64,000 bases of DNA, taken from IMG/VR virus record IMGVR_UViG_3300033145_000733, positions 1 through 64,000 of that record, one strand, 5' to 3'. The DNA comes from a virus. Made by a program: the position numbers and the translations under genes. Of the stretch, positions 45,577 through 55,022 are shown piece after piece. Every line of letters begins with the position of its first letter. The first letter of the stretch is position 1. Under the pieces are notes generated by a model. That model was not told the origin of the DNA. It did no database searches and saw nothing but the letters and a program-made list of their open reading frames with translations.

Positions 45577-46941
45577 ATGTTACGTAATACATATGATGAT
45601 ACAGGCTTACAAGGCAAGGTAGATAACGTAAGTGATGACCTTGGAGATAAGGGAGTAGGTAATGATACTATTACTCGTGTTCAAGCGATTATAGATGACC
45701 TTGCCAATGGCACAGATGGTTTGGGAGCTTTAAAAGCTTTAATTGATGTGTTACCAACAGTTATGCGTGGAACAGATAATGCTGCACTCGTGTCTGATGC
45801 AGGTAATTTCACAAGCGGTAGGGCAGTAACAGCTACATTACGAGTATCACCTAATGGGGATAACAGTGATGGTGAAACATGGTCAACCGCATATAATGAA
45901 ATTCAGACAGCGTTAAATGCTGCTAGTACAGATGTTAATGCGTTAACTTTAATATTAATAGCCCCCAAAACTGGTAATGTTCATTATGACATCAACACCG
46001 CAGGTGATCCAACTTGGTCAGCTAATGTAATTCTTAAGGGGTCACACAGAACGTGGGTTAAGATTATGAACGATAATGTTGGGGCAACTTCAATAATGAA
46101 ACTAACTGGGTATGCCAGTCTTAATGACCTTAACTTTAATCTTGGAGAGTCTAACAATGGTGTTATTTTTACCAAGGGAGCATTTAGAGCAGGGCACTTG
46201 CAGTTTGTCGGTGAAAATTTGACTGGGGCAATAACTAGAACTGCTTTGCACATGGATGGTGCTTCTCCAATTAAGCATGGTAAGTTATCAGATATTCACT
46301 TTCTTGGTGCTGGTGGAACTCATATGATTGCTATGCTATTTGATAATTGTGTACGTTCAGAAGTTTCACATATAAGGGCGCATCAGTGTTTGACAGGTGC
46401 TCAGTTTGTAAATTCAAGCGATAGTAACTATCTTATTGATATAGATCTTGGTGATTGTGCTGTTGGTCTTGATATTGATTCTGGTGATGTTCAGCACTTT
46501 ACAAATATAACTTTTCATGATTGTGCTTTAAATGTAGATGATGTTACAAGGAATCATGTTTGGATGGGTATACATGGTCAGTTTCCTGTTACCGTTGAAC
46601 CAGTAACAATACCAGATTATACTGGTGTAGTAGTATCAGCAGGGGAGGATGCTTATGGTTCTGATACAGAGTTACGTGCTGCTGGTACAGCCAAACCATT
46701 CAAGATTTTAGGGTATAGGTTTGAACCATCAGAAGAGAAGAAGTTTATGATACGATTTTCAGCTAACGCTGGAGCACCATACTTTGATATGGCTTTAATT
46801 GAAGTTAAGAAGAATAAAGCTCAAGGAGCTTCAGAGGGAACAGATTTCATATTTAATGCTGGTACTAGAATATCCGCAAGTGCTGGTTGTGAAGTCGCAG
46901 GCAAGTCTGTTCAAATCTGGTTGGAGATACAGGAGATATAA
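45577..46941 (+). CDS. Tail fibre or tailspike-like protein, 454 aa
   Basis: N-terminal coil (LQGKVDNVSDDLGDKGVGND), then a region with beta-helix repeats (about 85-330: TLRVSPNGDNSDGETWSTAY and short N/D-rich turns) like pectate-lyase-type tailspikes, and a C-terminal jelly-roll-like part (EEKKFMIRFSANAGAPYFDM). Probably recognises or depolymerises host surface glycan. GAGGG ribosome site. Confidence 0.75.
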   Translation: MLRNTYDDTGLQGKVDNVSDDLGDKGVGNDTITRVQAIIDDLANGTDGLGALKALIDVLPTVMRGTDNAALVSDAGNFTSGRAVTATLRVSPNGDNSDGETWSTAYNEIQTALNAASTDVNALTLILIAPKTGNVHYDINTAGDPTWSANVILKGSHRTWVKIMNDNVGATSIMKLTGYASLNDLNFNLGESNNGVIFTKGAFRAGHLQFVGENLTGAITRTALHMDGASPIKHGKLSDIHFLGAGGTHMIAMLFDNCVRSEVSHIRAHQCLTGAQFVNSSDSNYLIDIDLGDCAVGLDIDSGDVQHFTNITFHDCALNVDDVTRNHVWMGIHGQFPVTVEPVTIPDYTGVVVSAGEDAYGSDTELRAAGTAKPFKILGYRFEPSEEKKFMIRFSANAGAPYFDMALIEVKKNKAQGASEGTDFIFNAGTRISASAGCEVAGKSVQIWLEIQEI

Positions 46942-46959
46942 TGATACGAGGTAAAAATA

Positions 46960-47265
46960 ATGAATAGATTTGGATGGGGTTCAACCCCCCTAATACACAT
47001 ATTAACTGATATTGACATTGAAGCCCCAGGTGATGGTAAGAGAATTTGGGTTACTGATTTGTTTATAGAATGTGGAGCAAACACAACATTACAGTTAAAA
47101 GAAGTTGGTGGTGATTTTATAACACCATCAGCTAGTAAAATTGACCACACGTTTGCCGCACCGATAAAGTGTGCAACTAATACTGGCATTAGCGTAGAAA
47201 AAACTGGTATTGGGTTGGCTGTCATTATTATTGGTTACTATATTGAAGGAGCAACCCACAACTAA
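46960..47265 (+). CDS. Small virion protein (jelly-roll-like), 101 aa
   Basis: LIHILTDIDIEAPGDGKRIW, then VTDLFIECGANTTLQLKEV. Beta-rich; the parent of the fragment at 45502. Possible fibre tip or decoration. It ends one base inside the endonuclease gene. Confidence 0.65.
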   Translation: MNRFGWGSTPLIHILTDIDIEAPGDGKRIWVTDLFIECGANTTLQLKEVGGDFITPSASKIDHTFAAPIKCATNTGISVEKTGIGLAVIIIGYYIEGATHN

Positions 47266-48008
47266 TGAGAGTAGCAGTTGATTATGATGCTTTAGTAGGT
47301 TACTATACTTCTGGTAAAAGTTTATTGGACGTTGCTGGTATCATTGGTTGTTGCTCAAATACCGTTACTAATAGGTTGCGTAAGTGTGGTATTGGTATTA
47401 GAACATTATCTGAGGCTCAAATTATTCGTAGACATAGAAGTGTTTCTATAAATAGTAGTTTGTTGTGTGTGTTGGATGGGTTATTGTTGGGTGACGGCAA
47501 TTTATCGTCTCCTAGAGGTAATCAAGCTGTTTACCATCAAGATAGTAGCGAGAAAGAATTTATAGATTATGTTTCTAGTGTTTTAAGTAATAGCGGTTAT
47601 TTGGCTACTAAATATGATTATGATAGGTTTGACAAACGTACAAAGAAGATGTATCATTCTTATTCGTTAAACTCCATTTTTACGGTGGAGTTACAGAAAC
47701 AATATGATAGATGGTATAAAAATGGTATTAAAATTGTCCCGCTAGATCTATTAATAACACCTGTAGTATTGATGCTGTGGTATCTTAGTGATGGTTACAA
47801 AGATAGAAGATGTCATAATATAGTTATTGCTACAGATTCATTTAAGAAGGAAGAGGTTGAAAGTCTTGTATATAGGTTTTCATTGATTGGTATTCCTTCA
47901 CATAGACAAGAAAATAATAGAATAAGAGTAAATGCTGATGGGTACGATACGTTTATGTCTTATATTGGAGGATGCCCAATTGGATGTTATAGACACAAAT
48001 TTTCCTAA
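47265..48008 (+). CDS. LAGLIDADG-family homing endonuclease
   Basis: LLCVLDGLLLGDGNLS (residues 66-81) and LMLWYLSDGYKD near 169-180 are the two LAGLIDADG helices in one chain. An N-terminal helix-turn-helix (SLLDVAGIIGCCSNTVTNRL) may aid DNA binding. It is free-standing, not inside an intron or intein. Sits directly before the reductase gene and overlaps it, a common target location. Length 247. Confidence 0.85.
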   Translation: MRVAVDYDALVGYYTSGKSLLDVAGIIGCCSNTVTNRLRKCGIGIRTLSEAQIIRRHRSVSINSSLLCVLDGLLLGDGNLSSPRGNQAVYHQDSSEKEFIDYVSSVLSNSGYLATKYDYDRFDKRTKKMYHSYSLNSIFTVELQKQYDRWYKNGIKIVPLDLLITPVVLMLWYLSDGYKDRRCHNIVIATDSFKKEEVESLVYRFSLIGIPSHRQENNRIRVNADGYDTFMSYIGGCPIGCYRHKFS

Positions 48009-50049
48009 ACGAGTCATTAAGCGTGATGGCAGGATTACTAAGTATAATTCTGATAAGATAGTTCTTGCGGTTACTAAGGCTATGGAGTCTATTGGTAAGA
48101 TTGATGATGAAGTTGCGTTAAGCATTGCTACTGTTGTTACTGATAACTTGAATGGTAATGGTGAGTTATCAGTAGAAGAAATTCAAGATAAGGTTGAAGA
48201 TGCTCTCATCCAGCTAGGCAATGTTAAACTAGCTAAGACTTATATATTATACAGGGCGAAAAGAGCAGAGGTTCGTGGTTTTAGAGAGGCTATCGGTATC
48301 GAAGAAGATGCTCTCAAATTGGGTGTCAATGCTTTAGCTTTGTTGGATAGAAGATACTTAAAAAGTTTTGACGGAAAAAAAGAAACACCATCACAAATGT
48401 TTCATAGGGTGGCTAATAACGTAGCGTCTGTGGAGAAGTCATTTGGTGGTAGTTCTGATTACTGGGGCAAGATATTTTATAATTTAATGGCTAATCAGAT
48501 ATTTCTACCAAACACACCATGTTTAGCTAATGCTGGTAACGTCAATTTAAATTATTTGTTTGCTTGTTATGCGTTTGAAGTTGGTGATTCTATGGAAGAC
48601 ATATTACAAACAGCTAAGGATTGTGGTATGGTTCAAAAGACTGGTGGTGGTGTTGGTCTTAATTTGTCCAAGCTAAGACCTTGTGGTGATAGGGTTAACA
48701 CTACTGAGGGTGTAGCTAGTGGACCTATTGATTTTATGAGAATTTATGATACAATAAGTGATGTTATTAAGCAAGGTGGTATCAGGCGTGGTGGTAATTT
48801 GGGATTATTGTTGGTTAATCATCCAGATATAATTGATTTTATTAAGTGTAAAAATGATGAAACGAGATTAAATAATTTTAATATTTCAGTTGCTATCACT
48901 GATGAGTTTATGCGTTGTGTGAATACTGGTAGCGATTTTTCTTTGGTTAACCCCACTGATGGAAAAGTTGTTCAAAGTGTTAATTCTAGGCATCTATTTC
49001 GCTTTATTGCTGAATCTGCTTGGCGAAATGGTGAGCCTGGTTTTGTTTTTTGGGACAGAATAGAAGAGGATAATCCTACACCAAAACAAGGACACTTGAT
49101 AAAGAACTTATGTGGTGAGCAGGATTTATTACCTTATGAGGCTTGTGTTCTGGGGTCAATAAATTTAGTAAAGTTTGTTGAAGATGGGCAGATTGTATAT
49201 AACTCTTTAAGAAAGGTTGTTCATCATTCTGTTAGGTTTCTTGATGATGTTATTACTGCGTCTAGTTATCCACTAGAGGCAATACGTAATAAAGTACTGT
49301 CAAACAGGAAAATAGGGTTGGGTGTCATGGGGTTTGCTAATTTGTTGTTTATGCTTGGTATTCCATATGATTCTGATGAGGCTGAGGTGGTAGCTGAAGA
49401 AGTGATGGAGTTCATAAACGTGGAAGCGAGAAAAGCTTCAGCTCACTTGGCTGAAGATCGTGGTAGTTTTTTAAGTATTGATGAGTCTGTTATAAACCAA
49501 CCACAAAGAAATGCCTCCATTACCACCATAGCTCCCACAGGTAGTATAAGTATCATAGCAGAAACATCTAGTGGTATTGAACCTATTTTTGCAGTGGTTT
49601 ATCAAAAGACTAATATCTTGGAGGATACTACATTTTTTGAGGTGAATCCTGTTTTTGAGAGGGTTGCTAAACAAGAGGGTTGGTACTCACCGTCAATAAT
49701 TAACAAGATTATCAGAAATGGTGGTAAGGTAACAGGACTTTCAGAAGTACCAGAAAAATGGCAGAAAATTTTTAGGACCGCATTGGAGGTTTCACCTGAG
49801 TGGCATGTTAAAATGCAATCTGCTTTTCAACGTCATGTTAATAACTCAATATCAAAAACTGTAAATCTATCGTATGATGCCACAGTTGAGGACGTTGAAC
49901 GAGTTATTAAGCTTGCGTATGACACGAAGCTCAAAGGACTTACGGTGTTTCGTAATCAAAGTAGGGCAAAACAGGTTTTAGAAACATTGTGTGTAGAGTG
50001 TGATGATGGTGTTTGTTCTATTCCTGATCCAGCGGTTAAGTTGGTGTAA
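47980..50049 (+). CDS. nrdJ: Ribonucleotide reductase, class II (NrdJ-like)
   Basis: Reduces ribonucleotides to deoxy forms using adenosylcobalamin. An ATP-cone starts PKRVIKRDGRITKYNSDKIV; the core has NTPCLANAGN, KTGGGVGLNLSKLRP, GGIRRGGNLG and NLCGEQDLLPYEAC with the radical Cys; the end CVECDDGVCS is a redox pair. The absence of a small subunit gene and the NrdJ-like sequence favour class II. A TTG start with GGAGG 8 bases before is chosen; the HEG stop lies 29 bases inside. About 689 residues. Confidence 0.88.
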   Translation: MDVIDTNFPKRVIKRDGRITKYNSDKIVLAVTKAMESIGKIDDEVALSIATVVTDNLNGNGELSVEEIQDKVEDALIQLGNVKLAKTYILYRAKRAEVRGFREAIGIEEDALKLGVNALALLDRRYLKSFDGKKETPSQMFHRVANNVASVEKSFGGSSDYWGKIFYNLMANQIFLPNTPCLANAGNVNLNYLFACYAFEVGDSMEDILQTAKDCGMVQKTGGGVGLNLSKLRPCGDRVNTTEGVASGPIDFMRIYDTISDVIKQGGIRRGGNLGLLLVNHPDIIDFIKCKNDETRLNNFNISVAITDEFMRCVNTGSDFSLVNPTDGKVVQSVNSRHLFRFIAESAWRNGEPGFVFWDRIEEDNPTPKQGHLIKNLCGEQDLLPYEACVLGSINLVKFVEDGQIVYNSLRKVVHHSVRFLDDVITASSYPLEAIRNKVLSNRKIGLGVMGFANLLFMLGIPYDSDEAEVVAEEVMEFINVEARKASAHLAEDRGSFLSIDESVINQPQRNASITTIAPTGSISIIAETSSGIEPIFAVVYQKTNILEDTTFFEVNPVFERVAKQEGWYSPSIINKIIRNGGKVTGLSEVPEKWQKIFRTALEVSPEWHVKMQSAFQRHVNNSISKTVNLSYDATVEDVERVIKLAYDTKLKGLTVFRNQSRAKQVLETLCVECDDGVCSIPDPAVKLV

Positions 50050-50051
50050 AT

Positions 50052-50336
50052 ATGACTTTTAGGTGTGCTATATGTGAAACTAGAGTTTATCATCCCAATC
50101 GTTATTTTTGTTTTAGTTGCTACAGCAAATTTGTAGATGCTATTCGTGCTAAAGAAGAATGGACAAAGTTTATTGTTAGTGAAGAGTCAAAGAGACGAAG
50201 AAGGGAAAAAAGAGATTCTGTGTTAGTTTACTTGGGTAACAAGTGGGATATTGACACTGGGGGAAATCTTATTCGCAAGGAAGGCTTTCAGTATGGGCAG
50301 GAAAAGAAAAGGACAAGAAGTTCAAGAGAAAATTGA
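50052..50336 (+). CDS. Zinc-ribbon protein, 94 aa
   Basis: CAICETRVYHPNRYFCFSCY is a four-Cys ribbon, then a basic helical end. Between the reductase and terminase small-subunit-like gene. Role unknown. Confidence 0.6.
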   Translation: MTFRCAICETRVYHPNRYFCFSCYSKFVDAIRAKEEWTKFIVSEESKRRRREKRDSVLVYLGNKWDIDTGGNLIRKEGFQYGQEKKRTRSSREN

Positions 50337-50853
50337 GAAGTATCTAGAGGAGTATGAACTTGATGAGTTGAACCAAGCTAATGATATGGCAGCTCTAACT
50401 CATATGTGCCAACTGGAAGTTAATGTTGAGCAAATTCAAGAGGCTCTCAGCAAGATAAAAGATCCTCTTGAGGATTCTAAGAAAATTAGAGAGCTTCAGA
50501 GTGCGTTACGTGATGCTAATCAGAATTGGGTGACACTTCAGCAAGAACTTGGTATTAGCAGGAAAAAGAGACAAAGTGATAGTGATGAGTCTCCATTACA
50601 ATATGTTGAAAGACTTCAAGAACTTGGTAAGAAGTTTATAAGTAGCAGATTAAAGAAATTGGTGTGCTCTAAGTGTGGACAGGTTTTAGGTAAGTATATG
50701 TTTTATGTCACGGATAAGGGTGAGAAGGGGTCATTGGAAAGTGATATTAAACCAATTGAACCTTATAAATTTACAGTTCGTCACGAGTGTTGGAAGTGTG
50801 GTGAGATAACTGAGGTTTCAAACGAAGAATTTGAGCTGGCGGTGCAGGAATGA
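50293..50853 (+). CDS. Terminase small subunit-like / packaging factor, 186 aa
   Basis: Basic start (MGRKRKGQEVQEKIEKYLEE), a coil, and a C-terminal ribbon CSKCGQ with CWKCGE. Position directly before TerL and helical composition suggest a packaging role; the sequence itself is not typical TerS. ATG after AAGGAAGG. Confidence 0.58.
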   Translation: MGRKRKGQEVQEKIEKYLEEYELDELNQANDMAALTHMCQLEVNVEQIQEALSKIKDPLEDSKKIRELQSALRDANQNWVTLQQELGISRKKRQSDSDESPLQYVERLQELGKKFISSRLKKLVCSKCGQVLGKYMFYVTDKGEKGSLESDIKPIEPYKFTVRHECWKCGEITEVSNEEFELAVQE

Positions 50854-52445
50854 AGGAAAAGGTAACACTTAGCGAAGGTGACCTTGCTGTATTGGAAATA
50901 GTTGAAGACCCAGTTATGTTCAGCGAGTTTATTAGGAGCGTTGAGGATGATGTTGATAATGGCGGTTATGGTTGGCATTATGATAACTATCAAAGAAAAA
51001 TGTTAATTGATAGTTCAAATTATATCAGTATAGCTACTGGTAGAACCACTGGTAAGACGGCTAGTATGGAGACAAAGATTATTCACGATGCGGTCTCAAA
51101 TAAATATAAGAGAGCAAGTGCTAATGAGATATTATTAGTGGTTCAGAATAAGTCACAGTTAGAACCCGTATTTTTGCGTCTTATTAACTTTTTTAGGAGG
51201 CATCCTCTGTTGACCTACTTTATTGATAGGTTAAGTGTCAACATGTCAAGTCACGAAATAAGATTGTTAAATGGTTGTTTAATAAGGTGTAGAATTGTTG
51301 GTTCTACAGCAGACAGCAATGTTATCGGGTTACATGTCCCATGTATATATGTTGATGAGGGTCAGGTTTTTAATTATACAGCATGGAATAGTCTTATGCA
51401 GTGCCTAACGACATGGGACGATGGTTTTAATTTGTGGGTCAGTGGTGTACCAAATGGTTTACGTGAGAAAAATGTTCTTTATGAGTGTGACCAAGTAGAC
51501 CAAAAATTTTCACGTCATAATATCTCAAGGATAAGTAGTATTAGATACACAAAGCAACAGCATGAAACAGACCTTAAACAGTATGGTGGTGAGAATGGTG
51601 ATGATTATATTCATTTAGTTCTTGGAGAACACGGTTCACCAGCTTTTTCTGTGTTTGATAGAAAGTTAATGAGAATAGAGGATTATCCTGTTGCGGTGTT
51701 TGTGTTAAATAATATATCTTTAGACCAGCACAATGGTCAGTTTAATGAGCTTCTAAGATTACCAGACCTTCCTTCTGATATTAAGAGTAAGCATGACCTA
51801 ATAGTGGCTGGAATAGATGCTGGTTTCTCTAATGACCCAACTGTTATCACTATTTTATGGAGAGAAAAAGTAACTTTAGTGTGGAGAATATTTGCTCGCA
51901 TAGAGTTAAGGAGAATAAAGTACCCTATACAGGCTAAGATAATTGATTGGTTAGATACTATTTATAGGTTTAATATGATAACCGTTGATGCTGGACATTC
52001 TGGTTTGGCGTTGTGTCAAATATTACAGGATGATAGCGGGGAATTTAAAGCCAAGAATTTTGAAAAGAGATTGATTCCTGTTGACTTTCAAGCTAGTGTT
52101 GTTGTTGGCTATGATGAAGATGATAAAGAGGTAAAGGATAGGGTTAGAAAGTTTACAATTCAAACATTACAAACGTGGAGTCAGAATGACCAAATAATTG
52201 CGTTTACTACCCAGGATGATGATATGATTACTGAGCTAGAGAGGGTTGGTTTTACCAGAGACATGCTTGGTCAGCCAAAGTTCTTTGTCTATTCACCGCA
52301 AGGTGGTCAGAGGGGTGAAGACCATTTACTAGCTTCTCTTTTGACGTGGGTATATGGGTATTATTACAGATACTATTCCCCAGAAAAACCAAATGCTAAA
52401 GGTAAATATAGTGATTTAGCTCGTGGTGGATGGAATGTTCGGTAG
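50850..52445 (+). CDS. terL: Terminase large subunit
   Basis: Packages DNA into heads. ATPase: Walker A GRTTGKT (64-70), Walker B CIYVDEGQ with Asp169-Glu170. Nuclease: GIDAGFSNDPT (321-331), ITVDAGHSG and GEDHLLAS supply the acidic metal ligands. Length 531. Overlaps the preceding gene by four bases. The marker gene for a tailed phage. Confidence 0.95.
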   Translation: MKEKVTLSEGDLAVLEIVEDPVMFSEFIRSVEDDVDNGGYGWHYDNYQRKMLIDSSNYISIATGRTTGKTASMETKIIHDAVSNKYKRASANEILLVVQNKSQLEPVFLRLINFFRRHPLLTYFIDRLSVNMSSHEIRLLNGCLIRCRIVGSTADSNVIGLHVPCIYVDEGQVFNYTAWNSLMQCLTTWDDGFNLWVSGVPNGLREKNVLYECDQVDQKFSRHNISRISSIRYTKQQHETDLKQYGGENGDDYIHLVLGEHGSPAFSVFDRKLMRIEDYPVAVFVLNNISLDQHNGQFNELLRLPDLPSDIKSKHDLIVAGIDAGFSNDPTVITILWREKVTLVWRIFARIELRRIKYPIQAKIIDWLDTIYRFNMITVDAGHSGLALCQILQDDSGEFKAKNFEKRLIPVDFQASVVVGYDEDDKEVKDRVRKFTIQTLQTWSQNDQIIAFTTQDDDMITELERVGFTRDMLGQPKFFVYSPQGGQRGEDHLLASLLTWVYGYYYRYYSPEKPNAKGKYSDLARGGWNVR

Positions 52446-52457
52446 TGGAGATTTATA

Positions 52458-54317
52458 ATGAGAAAAAATGTTAGTACTGGAAAGTTAAAACCAGGTAAGC
52501 TGGTCAAGGCATCGGTTAATGTTCTAACAGACCCGTCACAGACTGGTTTGAGATTCACTGAAGAGGTGGATAGAATGGAGTTGCCGAAGGAGTATCACAA
52601 GTTGATAAAGACTTGTAGGTTCTTCTACAAACGTGACCCAATTGCTGGTACTGTTTTGAATAAGATGGTTGATTGTGCCATTACCCCACTATCAAATAGA
52701 AAATCAGAGTGTAGCGATGAAGAGTATGAGGTATATAATGCTTTGACCGAGATGCTCCAAGAGTTCTTTAGGAACGTGTGCCTAGAGTATCTGTTATCTG
52801 GTTTAGTTGTTCCACATTATGAGTGGGTCAGGGTCAAGGGTAGTGATCTTTCTCAGAAATTAAATTCTAGACGTAGAGTAAATGTTCCTGATAATATTTG
52901 GTTTAGAGACCCTGCAACGCTTACCGTTAAGAATTCTGTCATACCAAATAAGAAATATTATTATGTTGATGTTGATGCGAGAACTATATCTTTTGTCAAG
53001 AATAAGGGTAAGTATCCTGATGGTACAGTTGATAAGGAAATGTATGAGGAGATGGTAAAGAATTACCCCGCATTTGTGGCTGCTATTCAGAAAATGAAGG
53101 GTACTAAAATGCAGATTAAATTGGAAGACATTAGACCAATTCTTGCCAAGACTCTTCCAGAAGATAATTATCCAGTACCATATATGGAGAATGCTATTGA
53201 GTCATTGGTTCATAAGAGAAACTTGAGGAAAATGGATTATGCTATTGCTGCCAGAGTGGTATCAGCTATTCAAATGATTAAGTTGGGTAATGATGAATTT
53301 CCATGTACTGATGAGTCTGATTTTGACCATATAAAGAATCAAATGAATTATAGGACTTCTACAGGTTATCAAGAACGAGTGTATCAATTGTTTGCAAATC
53401 ACACTCTTGAGATTGAGTGGGTATATCCTAACACAGAAGCTATGCTAAACACTGAGAAGTATCGTGCCGTTGAGGATGATATAATTGCTGCTTTTGGGTT
53501 TCCTAGAACATTGATTACTGGTGAAACTCTAAGGTCTAATGTTCAAGGTGGTTCTGATTTTGCGGCATTCTCTCCTATTGCTACTATGGAAACCATAAGA
53601 GATAGGTTACTTGAGTGGACTAAAGGGTTGTATAAGGAAATTAGGGACAAAAATGACCACATTAAAAATTATCCTTCACCACAATTTACACCAATGAGAC
53701 TTTACAAGTTAACTGACCTTAATGATATTGGTGAATCATTGTACAAAGAAGGTAATATCTCAAGAACATCAAGACAAGAGCAAGTTGGTCTTGATTTTGA
53801 GACTGAAATTGAGAGAAAGGTTCAAGAAGAGAAAGAAATGAAGGCTAAGGGAGTTCCTGATGCTCCACAATTACCGTTCTCTTCTCCTAAGATTGGCAAC
53901 CCTAACCAAAATGTAAACAATCCTACTGATAAGAAAGAGAAAGAGGCAGAACTTGACATCAGTGCGGCTTTAGCATCACTATCACCAGAGCAAATTGCAG
54001 AGCATTACAAACCATTGGAAGATTTTGCATATCTTATTCATCATGTTGAGGTTGATGAAAAAGGAAAAGAGATACTACATCATTGTTTACTTTATGACCA
54101 TATAGCCAATATGTATGTTCAATCACATCTTGTAATAAAGGATGGTATGGTATATATGAATGGTAAGAAGGCTGAAGAAGGTAGATACCATGTAATCTCT
54201 GGTTTAGAACCAGAGCAGGAGGTGGTATGGAGTGATGAAGAAGCTACTGACGCTGATATTAAACCAAAGCAAATGCACAGTGGTATGACTAAAAAGGAAA
54301 AGTCAAAGGAGTGGTAA
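52458..54317 (+). CDS. Portal protein, 619 aa
   Basis: Follows TerL. YHKLIKTCRFFYKRDPIAGT, IPNKKYYYVDVD and AFGFPRTLITGETLRSNVQG are portal-like stretches of the clip and crown. The C-terminal 100 residues are charged and may be an extension. GGAG ribosome site. Forms the DNA entry ring. Confidence 0.87.
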   Translation: MRKNVSTGKLKPGKLVKASVNVLTDPSQTGLRFTEEVDRMELPKEYHKLIKTCRFFYKRDPIAGTVLNKMVDCAITPLSNRKSECSDEEYEVYNALTEMLQEFFRNVCLEYLLSGLVVPHYEWVRVKGSDLSQKLNSRRRVNVPDNIWFRDPATLTVKNSVIPNKKYYYVDVDARTISFVKNKGKYPDGTVDKEMYEEMVKNYPAFVAAIQKMKGTKMQIKLEDIRPILAKTLPEDNYPVPYMENAIESLVHKRNLRKMDYAIAARVVSAIQMIKLGNDEFPCTDESDFDHIKNQMNYRTSTGYQERVYQLFANHTLEIEWVYPNTEAMLNTEKYRAVEDDIIAAFGFPRTLITGETLRSNVQGGSDFAAFSPIATMETIRDRLLEWTKGLYKEIRDKNDHIKNYPSPQFTPMRLYKLTDLNDIGESLYKEGNISRTSRQEQVGLDFETEIERKVQEEKEMKAKGVPDAPQLPFSSPKIGNPNQNVNNPTDKKEKEAELDISAALASLSPEQIAEHYKPLEDFAYLIHHVEVDEKGKEILHHCLLYDHIANMYVQSHLVIKDGMVYMNGKKAEEGRYHVISGLEPEQEVVWSDEEATDADIKPKQMHSGMTKKEKSKEW

Positions 54318-55022
54318 GTGATAATTTATCCTGATAATTGGAGTACAATCGGTGCAATTGTTGGTGTATCTCAAGTAGAGGATACCATTGAGCAGGTAAC
54401 CAAGGACGTACCGTGTTGCGCCTTGTCGCTTTCTGGTGGTGTTGATTCTGCTTTATTGCTTTATTATATGAGCAAGCATAACACACAAGTTAGAGCTTAT
54501 ACTATTGGTTATTCAGAAAATCATCCTGATGTTATTTATGCCAGGAAGATATGTAAGCAATTTGATAATGTTAAGCATGTTGTACATATACCGAAATCAA
54601 AGGTGGAAACAGTGGGATGTGATTTGGATGGTGACGAAGCTGTGAGAGAATTTTACAAGTTCGTTGGTAGTTTTGAGGAGTCTATCGTAACTGGTGATGG
54701 TATTGATGAATTTATGTGTGGTTATTATAAGCACCAACAGGACAAAACTGATGAAACGTACTATAAGTGCATTAGAGAGCTTTTTTCCATTCAACTAGAA
54801 CCGTTAAACAGAAACTCTGGTGGTGTTTTAGTATATTTACCGTATTTGGATGATAGGTTATTGCGGTTATTAGTAATGATACCTACTAGTGAAAAGGTTG
54901 ACATTGATAATAGGAAGAAGATAATAATTAGTATTGCTAAGGATAAATTACCCAGTTCTATTGTGTATAGAAGGAAGTACGGTTTTTGTAATGCTCTTAA
55001 TGATATACGGGAAAGTAAATAA
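54318..55022 (+). CDS. Asparagine-synthase-like PP-loop amidotransferase
   Basis: SLSGGVDSALL (37-47) is the ATP-pyrophosphatase loop, and TGDGIDEFMCGY the second AsnB motif. Lacks the N-terminal glutaminase, so ammonia must come from a partner. Similar proteins (WbpG type) make amidino or amide groups on surface sugars. GTG start after AAGGAG. First gene of the sugar cluster. Confidence 0.82.
   Translation: MIIYPDNWSTIGAIVGVSQVEDTIEQVTKDVPCCALSLSGGVDSALLLYYMSKHNTQVRAYTIGYSENHPDVIYARKICKQFDNVKHVVHIPKSKVETVGCDLDGDEAVREFYKFVGSFEESIVTGDGIDEFMCGYYKHQQDKTDETYYKCIRELFSIQLEPLNRNSGGVLVYLPYLDDRLLRLLVMIPTSEKVDIDNRKKIIISIAKDKLPSSIVYRRKYGFCNALNDIRESK

Noticed and set aside
47620-47655. TTGACA with TATCAT inside the homing endonuclease
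   Set aside because: Within coding sequence and with a poor -10 box; likely chance.
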